64,000 nucleotides of DNA from contig NZ_CP026100.1 in NCBI RefSeq assembly GCF_003722335.1, forward strand, positions 3,384,001-3,448,000, read 5' to 3'. Below, piece by piece: positions 16,062-23,645 of this stretch. Numbering within the stretch: position 1 is the first letter of the stretch; each line of letters starts with the position of its first letter. Source of the DNA: Caulobacter flavus. Lineage in GTDB: Bacteria; Pseudomonadota; Alphaproteobacteria; Caulobacterales; Caulobacteraceae. The notes below the pieces were generated by a model. The model saw only the letters and a list, made by a program, of their open reading frames with translations, searched no databases and was not told the DNA's origin. Made by a program: the position numbers and the translations under genes.

Positions 16062-17192
16062 GGGGGACCGCTGCAATACGCCTCTGTAGGAGTGCTGGGG
16101 ACGCGGAGTGGTCGTTCTGAGGCCTCCTTTTGGAGGTCTCAGGTCGATCGGGACGGACGGGTGGCGTGATCAGGCCGTCAGGATGGCGGCGCGGCGCAGG
16201 TTGAAGGCCATGGCGGTGAGCAGCACTTGGCCGGCGGCCTTGGCCATCCCCAGATAGCGAACCCGCGTCAGACCCATGCGGCGCTTCCAGGTGGCGAAAG
16301 TGGTTTCCACGGCGGCGCGACGACGGGCGATCAGGTCGTTAAGGCGCTTCTGGCGATCGCTCAGGGGATGATAGCGGTTGGGGCGGCGCATCAGTCTGGG
16401 CTTCACGCCGGCCTGCTTGAGCCGATCGCGGCGAGCGTGGGTGTCATAGGCCTTGTCGGCGTAGACGGCCGCCTCGTCGCCCCGGATCAGGGCGTCGGCC
16501 GGGACGGTGTCGTTGACGTTTGCGGGGGTGGTGATCACCGCCCGCACCAAGCCCGAGCCCTGATCGACATTCACGTGGGCCTTGTAGCCGTAGGTCGAGC
16601 CAGACTTGCCCTTGTGCTTGGCGAAGGCCGCGTCGGGGTCCCTGGCCTTCGCCAGGGCATCGGGACCGCCCCGGGGACGTGGCGTGGCCGCCTCGATCAA
16701 GGTGGCGTCCAGCATCGCGCCCTGCTTGAGCACCAGGCCCGCGCCTTCCAACTGGCGATCCAGCTCGTCGAACAGCCGCTCGAGCAATCGCTGGCTCACC
16801 AACCGGTTACGAAACCGGCACAGCGTCGTGTGATCGGGAACCGCGTCCTCCAGGCTCAGCCCCACAAACCGGCTGAACGAAAGGCTGTCGCCCAGCCGGA
16901 ACTCCAGCTCAGCGTCCGATAACCCGTACCAGGCCTGCAGCAGGAGCGCCTTGAACAGCAGCAGCGGCCGGTAGCCCGGACGTCCCGGGCCATCCTCGCG
17001 AAGACCCGCCAGGGCCTTCTCGAAGCCCGACCAGTCCACCAGCGCCGACACTCGATCCAACGCCGCGCTGCCCGCCCGGCGACCAGCGCCGATCTCTCCA
17101 AATCCAAGCTGGCCCGTCGCCTTCACCGACATCGCAATCCTCCCGCTTCAACGCCAAGGAATCACAGCCAGCCAATTTCGCAACAGTCCCCC
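16062..17192. mobile_element. IS5-family insertion sequence
   Basis: About 1131 bases long. It is bounded by imperfect terminal inverted repeats that begin GGGGGAC at the left (16062) and end GTCCCCC at the right (17192). The shared pattern is GGGGGAC-y-G-y-TGC-r-A. It carries one intact transposase gene on the reverse strand. The bases TCT occur directly on both sides and may be a 3-base target duplication. The exact ends are uncertain by a few bases because the target repeat also contains runs of G and C. It lies between sctT and the NopE-like gene. Confidence 0.8.
16170..17132 (-). CDS. IS5-family DDE transposase
   Basis: A full-length 320-aa transposase. The N-terminal DUF772-type region (GYRPLLLFKALLLQAWYGLS, then DHTTLCRFRNRL) precedes a DDE catalytic core. 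The first Asp is in MLDATLIEA, the second in YADKAYD, and the Glu in AAVETTFATWKRRMGL. No frameshift or stop interrupts it, so the element may be mobile. The reading runs opposite to the surrounding sct genes. Confidence 0.95.
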   Translation of the reverse strand: MSVKATGQLGFGEIGAGRRAGSAALDRVSALVDWSGFEKALAGLREDGPGRPGYRPLLLFKALLLQAWYGLSDAELEFRLGDSLSFSRFVGLSLEDAVPDHTTLCRFRNRLVSQRLLERLFDELDRQLEGAGLVLKQGAMLDATLIEAATPRPRGGPDALAKARDPDAAFAKHKGKSGSTYGYKAHVNVDQGSGLVRAVITTPANVNDTVPADALIRGDEAAVYADKAYDTHARRDRLKQAGVKPRLMRRPNRYHPLSDRQKRLNDLIARRRAAVETTFATWKRRMGLTRVRYLGMAKAAGQVLLTAMAFNLRRAAILTA

Positions 17193-17351
17193 TCTGGGGG
17201 AGGTGGCCCAGAGGGCCGGAGGGGGCGCGCAGCGCGACCTAGGGTTTTCCCTGATGGGATACGCCCCAGCTATCTGAACCGCCCCGCTTGGCGCCACCTT
17301 TCGTCGCAGGGCCGCAACCGGCGGCTGTCCGATCGAGCAGGGGTAGGGAAG

Positions 17352-18167
17352 ATGACCACCATCAACAGCGCCTTGAACACGGCTGTCAGCGCGGCGATCC
17401 TCAACGGCGTCGGCGCCGGCCTTGGCCAGTCGCTGAAGACCTTCAGCGCCATGCAGTTCACCCTGGGGGCGATGGTCGCGGGCCTGTTCCAGCCCGCCGC
17501 GACCCAGCCGTCCTTCACCGCCAGCATGCCCGGCGAGGGCAAGGCGCAGATCGACATCGGCGACGGCTATACCCTGTCGATCGACGAAACCAGTTCCGAG
17601 ATCACCGTCCGCGACGCCGAAGGCAACGCCACGCGCATCTGGGGCGACCCGCATGTCGACTACAACGGCAAGCACATCGGCGACTTCTGGGGCACCACGA
17701 CCTTCCAGCTCGAGAACGGCACGAAGATCACGATCAATACCGAGAAGTCGCCCTGGAACGACATGACCTACGCCGAGCAGGTGGTGGTCACGCGCGGCGA
17801 CCAGGCCGTGGTCATCGACGGCGTCAGCGAAGTGACCAAGGGCGACCTGTCGGTTTCCCTGAGCACCGACGGCCGCGCCCTCGACGCCGCCCACGACGAC
17901 GGCTTCGTGATCCACGAGGCCGATTCCGCCTCGACGGGCTGGACCAGCAGCATCACCGGCGCCGCCGTCGGCCAGGCCGACTTCAACCTGACCAAGCCGG
18001 GCATGGAACCGGTGCGCGAGGCGCTGGAGGCGTTCAACACCAGTCTCGGCCTGATGCTGACCGGCTGGCTGCTGGGCGTGGGCGTCGCCGCCCTGGCCGA
18101 GGGCTCGACCGAAAGCACGAGCACCAACGCCAAGGCGGCCGAGCGCTTCCCGCTGCTGAACCTCTGA
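17352..18167 (+). CDS. NopE-like protein with DUF1521/MIIA self-cleavage domain, probable type III effector
   Basis: A 271-aa protein with a DUF1521-type core. Residues ~70-170 include IWGDPHVDYNGKHIGDFWG, then TTFQLENGTKITINTEK. The GDPHVD sequence is the site at which Bradyrhizobium NopE1 cleaves itself between Asp and Pro when calcium binds (metal-ion-inducible autocleavage domain). Here the bond would be Asp99-Pro100. There is no Sec signal. The N-terminus is Ser/Thr/Asn/Ala-rich, as in type III substrates. A Gly-rich hydrophobic segment lies near residues 232-250. NopE proteins are type III-secreted effectors of rhizobia, and this gene stands next to a complete-looking sct cluster. Only one domain copy is present, whereas NopE1 has two. 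ATG at 17352 with AGGGAAG upstream. Confidence 0.82.
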   Translation: MTTINSALNTAVSAAILNGVGAGLGQSLKTFSAMQFTLGAMVAGLFQPAATQPSFTASMPGEGKAQIDIGDGYTLSIDETSSEITVRDAEGNATRIWGDPHVDYNGKHIGDFWGTTTFQLENGTKITINTEKSPWNDMTYAEQVVVTRGDQAVVIDGVSEVTKGDLSVSLSTDGRALDAAHDDGFVIHEADSASTGWTSSITGAAVGQADFNLTKPGMEPVREALEAFNTSLGLMLTGWLLGVGVAALAEGSTESTSTNAKAAERFPLLNL

Positions 18168-18174
18168 TCCGAGA

Positions 18175-18194
18175 GGACCGCTTCCGGTCCTTTT
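18175..18194 (+). terminator. Intrinsic terminator after the NopE-like gene
   Basis: The inverted repeat GGACCG-CTTC-CGGTCC (18175-18190) is followed by TTTT. It lies 8 bases after the stop of the NopE-like gene. The short GC-rich stem, tight tetraloop and T tract form a standard Rho-independent terminator. Confidence 0.8.
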
Positions 18195-18202
18195 CGTCGC
18201 CC

Positions 18203-18228
18203 ATGATTTGCCAAACGCCGCAAATCAT
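18203..18228. promoter_or_regulatory. 26-base palindrome upstream of the adenosine deaminase-like gene
   Basis: ATGATTTGC, eight spacer bases, then GCAAATCAT form a perfect 9+9 inverted repeat ending 33 bases before the next start codon at 18262. The geometry and position suggest an operator for a dimeric repressor. The regulator is unknown and no consensus is recognised. Confidence 0.5.
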
Positions 18229-18261
18229 CGTGGGTAGGCGGAAAGGATCTGGGGGCGGACG

Positions 18262-19779
18262 ATGCGCGCGCGACAATGGTTTCTGACCAGCGGACTGATC
18301 ATGGCGGCCGGGCTGTTGACGCTCTCGCCCGCCCAGGCCCAGCCGTCGGACCCCGAGGCGCGCGCATCGGCCGCCTTCGACGCCGCGGCCGGCGACAAGG
18401 CCAGGCTGCGGCTCTTCCTGCAGGCCATGCCCAAGGGCGGCGACCTGCACAATCACCTGTGGGGCGCGCCCTACGCCGAGGACTTCGTCGCCTGGGCCGG
18501 GGAGGGCGGGCTCTGCGTCTCCACCGCGACGCCGCCGACGATCACCGCCGCGCCCTGCGACGAGAAGGGGGGCGACGGCAAGGCAAGCGTGCCCGCCGCC
18601 GGCCTCGCGCGCCGCGATCCGGCCCTCTACAACCGGGTGATCGACAGCCTGTCGGTGCGCAACTACGACCGCGGCGCCGACCACGCCGCCGCCTCGGGCC
18701 ACGACCAGTTCTTCTCGACCTTCGAGCGCTTCGCCGCCGCCGCCGTGCCCAACATCGGGCCGATGGTCGCCGTCACCCGCGAGTACGCCGCCCAGGACCG
18801 CGTCTCCTACGTCGAGAGCTCGGCCAACCCCAACGCCATGCGCGCCTTCGCCGAGCGCGAGGCCGGCCGCTGGAACGGCGACTTCGCCAAGACCTACGCC
18901 GCCTTCGCCGCCGGCCTGCCGGCCATGGTCGAGGCCTCGCGCAAGGAGATGGACGCGGCCCTGGCCGAGGGCGACAGGCGCCTGAACTGCGCGCAGAACG
19001 CCGGAACCGCCGGTCCCTGCGCCGTCGAGGTCCTCTTCCAGCCCTTTGTCGAGCGCGCCCAGCCGCCCGGCTTCGTCTTCGCCCAGATGGCGGCGGCCTT
19101 CGCCCTGGTCGACGCCGATCCGCGCTTCGTCGGGGTCAACATCGTCAATCCCGAGGATCACCCGGTCTCGCTCGGCGACTACGCCCTGCACATGAGGATG
19201 ATGAAGTACCTGTCGGGCCGCTATCCCAAGGTCCCGATGGCGCTGCACGCCGGCGAGCTTTCGCTGGGCCTCGTGCCGCCGCGCGACCTGACCTTCCACA
19301 TCAACCAGGCGGTGACGGTGGCCGGCGCCAAACGCATCGGCCACGGCGTCGACATCGCCTATGAGCACGACGCGCCGGGCCTGCTCAAGCAGATGGCCCG
19401 CGACAAGGTCGCCGTCGAGATCAACCTGACCAGCAACGACGTCATCCTCGGCGTAAAGGGGGCCGACCACCCGCTGTCGCTCTACCGCAAGGCCGGCGTG
19501 CCGGTGGTGCTGTCCACCGACGATGAGGGCGTCTCGCGCATCGACCTGACCAACGAGTACGTCCGCGCCGCGACCGAGCACGGCCTGCGCTATCCCGACC
19601 TCAAGGCCATGGCCCGCGACAGCCTGGAATACGCCTTCCTGCCGGGCACGAGCCTGCGCGGCGCGGCCGAATGCGCCAAGCCCGGTACGGCCTGCGACGT
19701 GTTCCTGAACAAGAACCTCAAGGCCGCCATGCAATGGCGGCTTGAGAAGGACTTCGAGGCCTTCGAAGCCAGCTTCTAA
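18262..19779 (+). CDS. Exported adenosine deaminase-family protein
   Basis: A 505-aa metal-dependent deaminase of the adenosine deaminase/ADGF type with a Sec signal (residues 1-27, ending PAQAQ), so it acts in the periplasm or outside the cell. The zinc site residues are all visible: His63 and His65 in DLHNHLWG, His329 in LHAGEL with the catalytic Glu332, His361 in IGHGVD, and Asp420/Asp421 in STDDEGV. It is longer than cytosolic adenosine deaminase because of an N-terminal extension and an insertion around residues 90-130. It probably deaminates extracellular purine nucleosides. The exact substrate is not proven. It is a single gene between a terminator and a repeat. Confidence 0.88.
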   Translation: MRARQWFLTSGLIMAAGLLTLSPAQAQPSDPEARASAAFDAAAGDKARLRLFLQAMPKGGDLHNHLWGAPYAEDFVAWAGEGGLCVSTATPPTITAAPCDEKGGDGKASVPAAGLARRDPALYNRVIDSLSVRNYDRGADHAAASGHDQFFSTFERFAAAAVPNIGPMVAVTREYAAQDRVSYVESSANPNAMRAFAEREAGRWNGDFAKTYAAFAAGLPAMVEASRKEMDAALAEGDRRLNCAQNAGTAGPCAVEVLFQPFVERAQPPGFVFAQMAAAFALVDADPRFVGVNIVNPEDHPVSLGDYALHMRMMKYLSGRYPKVPMALHAGELSLGLVPPRDLTFHINQAVTVAGAKRIGHGVDIAYEHDAPGLLKQMARDKVAVEINLTSNDVILGVKGADHPLSLYRKAGVPVVLSTDDEGVSRIDLTNEYVRAATEHGLRYPDLKAMARDSLEYAFLPGTSLRGAAECAKPGTACDVFLNKNLKAAMQWRLEKDFEAFEASF

Positions 19780-19784
19780 GGTCC

Positions 19785-19916
19785 CCCCCCCCCCTGTGGG
19801 GGGAGGCGGCCGAAGGCCGGCGGGGGACGTTTTCAGCTTCCAAGACGTCGGCCAATTTCCCAAGAACGCCCCCCACCGATCGCTTCGCGATCACCTCCCC
19901 CCACAGGGGGAGGTTC
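19785..19916. repeat. REP-like inverted repeat pair between convergent genes
   Basis: Two inverted copies of a GC-rich unit. The left copy has CCCCCTGTGGGGGGAGG, a small GGCCGAAGGCC hairpin and a GGGGG run. The right copy reads the reverse complement with CGATCGCTTCGCGATC in the corresponding position and ends CCCCCCACAGGGGGAGG. The pair fills almost the whole gap between the convergent deaminase and GH115 genes. It probably acts as a bidirectional 3' end and may be a target for mobile elements. Confidence 0.75.
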
Positions 19917-19917
19917 C

Positions 19918-22398
19918 TTACGGCTTGCACGCCCCGGCCGGCCTGAACACCAGCGCGTCCAGCACCACGCCCGGATCCACCGACGTTACCCGCACGGCCC
20001 GCTTGCCGCCGCACACCGTTGCGCCCGAGCCTACGCGCAAGCGGCCGTCCGTGACGCCCTGCGCCCAGGCCTTGTCGCCCACCTTGCGCGGCGCGACGAT
20101 CGTCACCGGCGCGCCGCCGTCGACGCCGACCGCCAGTCGTAGCGCCGTCTGGCCGTTCAGCGGAAAGGTCGGCAGCAAGTCGACATCCAGCGCCCAGGCG
20201 CCGGCCGGCAGGGTCACGTCATAGTCCAGCGCCGCGCCCGTCTTCGAGGGCTCGCGCACGTCGCCGGCCGCCATCGCCGCCCCGCCACGGCCCAGGCCGT
20301 CGATCCTGCGCCAGCCTTGGCCGCTCGCCGTCTCGGCCTCGACCACGACCAGGCCTTCGCCCTCGGCAGGCGAGGGCGCCAGCCGCGGCGTCGTCGCATC
20401 CACCGCAGGGGCCTCGAACGGCCGCTGGCGGAACGAGGTCCACGAGCCGTCGGCGGGCTCCTCCGACATGATCCCGCGCCACTTGCCGCCGGCGATCTCC
20501 TCGTTGAAGCGGCGGGTCAGCGCAGCGATCTCCGCATCGGTCGAGCGGGCTCGGGCCGCGCGGACGCGCGCCTCGTCCGGCCGTTCGCCGATCAGCCGGT
20601 CGAAGGCCTCGGCGTCGAAGAACCGGCGGTTGGCCAGGGCCGCCGCCCGCACCGGATAGTCCACGAGCTCGAACCAGGCGTCGCGCTGCTCGGCCGGGAT
20701 CTTCGCGGCCTCGACGTCCAGCTTGCCGATCAGCGCGTCGAACCGCGCCAGCCGCTCGTCGCCCTGCGCCACCGACAGCGGGCTCGAGCGCGGCGTGGCG
20801 CCCTTGCCCCAGAACCACTGCAGGTGCTCGGGCTTGCGCTCGAAGTTCAACTGGTGGTGCTGGGCCAGGATCGCGGCGATCGCCTTGGCTTGCTGCGGCC
20901 CGAAGGTCTCGCGGGCGAAGGCCTCTTCGTAGCCGTGGGCGCCCAGCTTGCGCACGCCCTCCACGTCCCAGGCCATGTCGAGGAAGAGCTGCGTACCCAG
21001 TTCGGCCGGCTTGATGTCGCCGACGTTCACCACCCACAGCTTGCGGGCGTCCAGGTCGAAGGCCCGGCCCATCTCCTCGATGACCAGGGCCGGCGGCGTG
21101 GTCGACAGCCACAGGTGCGACAGCGGCGCGCCCAGATAGGACAGGTGGTAGTAGACGCCCGACCCGCCGGGCCGCCTGCGCTCCTGCTCGTTCGGCAGCT
21201 GGCGGATGTAGCCGAAATTGTCGTCCGGCCAGACCAGGGTCACGTCGTCAGGGACCTTCAGCCCCGAGCGGTAGATGTCCAGCACCTCCTTGTAGGCGGT
21301 GAACACCTGCGGGACGGTCTCGACCTTGGGGTCGACATACCGCCCGATCAGCCCGCGCTGGTCGGTGATGATCTTCTCCAGCAGGGCGCGCTGGCCGTCG
21401 ATGTCGCCGCCGCCGACCATGCCGGAGTCGTGGATGCCCCGCATGCCCAGGGTGTAGATGCTCTCGTACCGGCCGTTCGACTTGGCCCGCTCGCGCCAGT
21501 AGTCCAGCACCCCGCCCGGATTGGCCGCGTAGTTGAAGGCCTCCGCGCCCGCCTTCCACTCGCCGACATTGTTGCGCAGCATCGGCTCGGCGTGGGACGA
21601 GCCCATGACGATCCCCCAGCGGTCGGCCAGGGCGGCGTTGGCCGGATCGGCGTTGAACGGCTTGCTGACCTCGTGCATCGCCGGCCACAGGGTGTTGGCC
21701 TTCAGCCGCAGCAGCAGCTGGAACACCTTCTCGTAGGTCTTGGGGCCGATGTCGCCATAGGCCGGGTCGAAGGTCTTGGCGGCCCAGGGCTGCAGGCCCC
21801 AGTCCTCGTCGTTGATGAAGATCCCGCGGTACCGCACCGATGGCGGGCCGAAGCGCCGCGCATCGGCGGCGACGTACAGGGCCTTCTTCTTCTGGGGTTT
21901 GACGTCGGCCCACCAGGTCCAGGGCGAGACCCCGGCCGCGCGGCTCAGCTCGTAGGCGCCGAAGGCCGTGCCCCTCCGGTCGCTGCCGGCGATCACAAGG
22001 GCCCGGTCGAGGCCCGGCGCGGGCCTGTCGACCACGGCGATGACGAAGCTCTCCCAGGCGCCGGGCAGGTCGCCGACCTGCAGCCTGCCGTCGCGCACGA
22101 GGCCGTCGATCAGCGGGTTCCTGCCCAGCGTCCCGACGATGATCGCGGTGCGGCTCTTCGGGGAGGTCTCGGTCGAGAGGCGAGGGGGCTTGCCGAGCAT
22201 CGCGCCCAGGTCGTCCCGCAGGTCGCCGGCGGCCAGACCCACGACCGGATGGTCGTCGCTGGCGTAGAGGATCTCGGCGCCGGCGATCGGGAAGGCGTGG
22301 GGCGAGCCCGTCTCGCTGATCCAGCCGTCCTGCGCCCAAGCGGTGGTGGCGGCCAGGACGGCGGCCGCCAGGCCGGCCAGCAGCGACGTCAGCCGCAT
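19918..22398 (-). CDS. Exported GH115 xylan alpha-1,2-glucuronidase
   Basis: An 826-aa glycoside hydrolase of family 115, which removes (4-O-methyl)glucuronic acid from xylan side chains. The Sec signal covers residues 1-22 (ending TAWAQ). Family regions visible include ALVIAGSDRRGTAFGAYELS, the core RYRGIFINDEDWGLQPWA, LLRLKANTLWPAMHE and the VMGSSHAEPMLRNN segment. The C-terminal ~160 residues are a beta-rich domain (VVEAETASG onward), as in known GH115 enzymes. GGAGG lies eight bases before the ATG. It is the last gene of a reverse set with a phosphatase and a TBDR, but it has its own palindrome upstream (22443-22453). Confidence 0.93.
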   Translation of the reverse strand: MRLTSLLAGLAAAVLAATTAWAQDGWISETGSPHAFPIAGAEILYASDDHPVVGLAAGDLRDDLGAMLGKPPRLSTETSPKSRTAIIVGTLGRNPLIDGLVRDGRLQVGDLPGAWESFVIAVVDRPAPGLDRALVIAGSDRRGTAFGAYELSRAAGVSPWTWWADVKPQKKKALYVAADARRFGPPSVRYRGIFINDEDWGLQPWAAKTFDPAYGDIGPKTYEKVFQLLLRLKANTLWPAMHEVSKPFNADPANAALADRWGIVMGSSHAEPMLRNNVGEWKAGAEAFNYAANPGGVLDYWRERAKSNGRYESIYTLGMRGIHDSGMVGGGDIDGQRALLEKIITDQRGLIGRYVDPKVETVPQVFTAYKEVLDIYRSGLKVPDDVTLVWPDDNFGYIRQLPNEQERRRPGGSGVYYHLSYLGAPLSHLWLSTTPPALVIEEMGRAFDLDARKLWVVNVGDIKPAELGTQLFLDMAWDVEGVRKLGAHGYEEAFARETFGPQQAKAIAAILAQHHQLNFERKPEHLQWFWGKGATPRSSPLSVAQGDERLARFDALIGKLDVEAAKIPAEQRDAWFELVDYPVRAAALANRRFFDAEAFDRLIGERPDEARVRAARARSTDAEIAALTRRFNEEIAGGKWRGIMSEEPADGSWTSFRQRPFEAPAVDATTPRLAPSPAEGEGLVVVEAETASGQGWRRIDGLGRGGAAMAAGDVREPSKTGAALDYDVTLPAGAWALDVDLLPTFPLNGQTALRLAVGVDGGAPVTIVAPRKVGDKAWAQGVTDGRLRVGSGATVCGGKRAVRVTSVDPGVVLDALVFRPAGACKP

Positions 22399-22442
22399 GG
22401 GTTTCCTCCAGATCGCGAAGCTGTCAGGCAGCCTGGTCTAAT

Positions 22443-22453
22443 TGGTCAGACCA
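22443..22453. promoter_or_regulatory. GntR/FadR-type palindrome upstream of the GH115 gene
   Basis: TGGTCAGACCA is a perfect palindrome within AATTGGTCAGACCATAG, 45 bases upstream of the GH115 start. TGGT-nnn-ACCA is the known core recognised by FadR-subfamily GntR regulators, including hexuronate regulators of the UxuR/ExuR type. That fits a gene that releases glucuronic acid. The regulator itself is not in this window. The same core occurs at 52937-52947. Confidence 0.55.
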
Positions 22454-22477
22454 TAGGGCGATCTGGAGGATTATCCA

Positions 22478-22510
22478 TTCATTTTGTGAGCGCGCGTCTC
22501 ATAAAATGAA
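22478..22510. other. Hairpin between the phosphatase and GH115 genes
   Basis: TTCATTTTGTGAG and CTCATAAAATGAA form a 12-of-13 inverted repeat around a CGCGCGT loop. It begins five bases after the phosphatase stop. There is no T run after it on the reverse strand, so it is not a textbook terminator. It may limit read-through, protect the upstream mRNA end or bind a regulator. Confidence 0.5.
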
Positions 22511-22514
22511 ACTT

Positions 22515-23627
22515 CTACTCGAGATAACGGGCCCGCAGCGCGGCCAGGTCCTTGGCGTCGACGCCCAGCACCTTGTCGAGATAGGCCTCGACCGAGCCGT
22601 ACTTCTCGGTGACCGCGTCCAGCGCCGCTTCCACGTAGGCCGGCTCGGTGCGCATCAGCACGCGGGTGATCTCCGGCGGCAGCTTGGCGAACATCGCCGC
22701 GTTCGGATCGTCGGACTTGGCGCCGGCGGCCATCGCCCGGCGGGCGCTCTCGGTGTCGAGCAGGGTCTCGCTCATGGCGTAGTCGGCGGTCACCTGGGCG
22801 CGCGGCACGCCGAGCGCCGTCAGGATCAGGGCCGAGGCCACGCCCGTGCGGTCCTTGCCGGCCGAGCAGTGCACCAGCATCGGCGCGTCGCCCGCCAGCA
22901 GCTTCTCGAACATCGCCTTGTACTCGCCGGCATAGGCGTCGGGCATCAGCTTGTAGAAGCCGATGAAGTTGGCGCGCACCGCCTGCGGCGAGGGCGGGCC
23001 GTTCCCGAACAGCGCCCGCATGTCTATGTCCAGCCCCGCCTTGGGCGAGTTCAGGAACACCGGCACGGCCTTGCCGCCGCGCCAGACGGTCGGCTGGGTC
23101 TTGCGCTCCTGGTCGGTGCGCAGGTCGCAGACCAGCCGCACGTCCAGGTCGCCGACGGTCTTGTAGTCGGCGTCGGTCAGGGTCGACAGGCCGTTGGAGC
23201 GGAACACCTGGCCCCAGCGCACGTGCTTGCCGCCGGCCGCCGAATAGCCGCCGAGGTCACGGAAGTTGGCCGCGCCTTCCAGCGGCACGACGCGGGTGGC
23301 CGCGCGCAGGCCGGTCTTGGCCCCGTCGGCGACGACGTAGAAGTAGGGGCGGGCCGCGCCGGCCTGGGCCGAGGCGACGCCGGCGGCGCCGTCGGTGTCG
23401 TTGTCGGCCAGCTTGCGCATGGCCTTCAGCGGCGCGTCGGGCGAGGCGGCGACATAGAGGTCGACGGGCGCGCCGGGGCGGCTGGTCTTCCACGACACCT
23501 GGTAGGTCCCGTCCTTCAGCACGACCGAGGCCTCGGTCACCTGGGCCGGAGCGGTGCGGGCCTGGACGGCCGGGGCGGCGAGCACGGCCGCCGCGCAGGC
23601 GGCCGTCAGCAGATTGCGGATCAGCAT
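22515..23627 (-). CDS. Exported tyrosine-phosphatase-fold phosphatase
   Basis: A 370-aa protein with a Sec signal (start at the ATG 23627, ending AVQARTA). A beta-rich N-terminal part (residues ~25-110) is followed by a bacterial tyrosine-protein-phosphatase domain with the start motif NFRDLGGY and the P-loop HCSAGKDRTG (Cys about residue 253). The Asp of DLRTDQER is also present. It is of the Y_phosphatase3/IphP kind and would act in the periplasm. It might dephosphorylate phosphoesters such as phosphoproteins, phosphosugars or inositol phosphates; the substrate is unknown. It starts 18 bases after the upstream TBDR and is probably co-transcribed with it. Confidence 0.88.
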   Translation of the reverse strand: MLIRNLLTAACAAAVLAAPAVQARTAPAQVTEASVVLKDGTYQVSWKTSRPGAPVDLYVAASPDAPLKAMRKLADNDTDGAAGVASAQAGAARPYFYVVADGAKTGLRAATRVVPLEGAANFRDLGGYSAAGGKHVRWGQVFRSNGLSTLTDADYKTVGDLDVRLVCDLRTDQERKTQPTVWRGGKAVPVFLNSPKAGLDIDMRALFGNGPPSPQAVRANFIGFYKLMPDAYAGEYKAMFEKLLAGDAPMLVHCSAGKDRTGVASALILTALGVPRAQVTADYAMSETLLDTESARRAMAAGAKSDDPNAAMFAKLPPEITRVLMRTEPAYVEAALDAVTEKYGSVEAYLDKVLGVDAKDLAALRARYLE

Positions 23628-23645
23628 GATGTCTTTTTCCAAAGC

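Noticed and set aside
17193..17351. tts-box-like or other known type III promoter motif upstream of the NopE-like gene
   Set aside because: No match to the rhizobial tts box could be found by eye. The segment is mostly repeat remnant and GC-rich leader.
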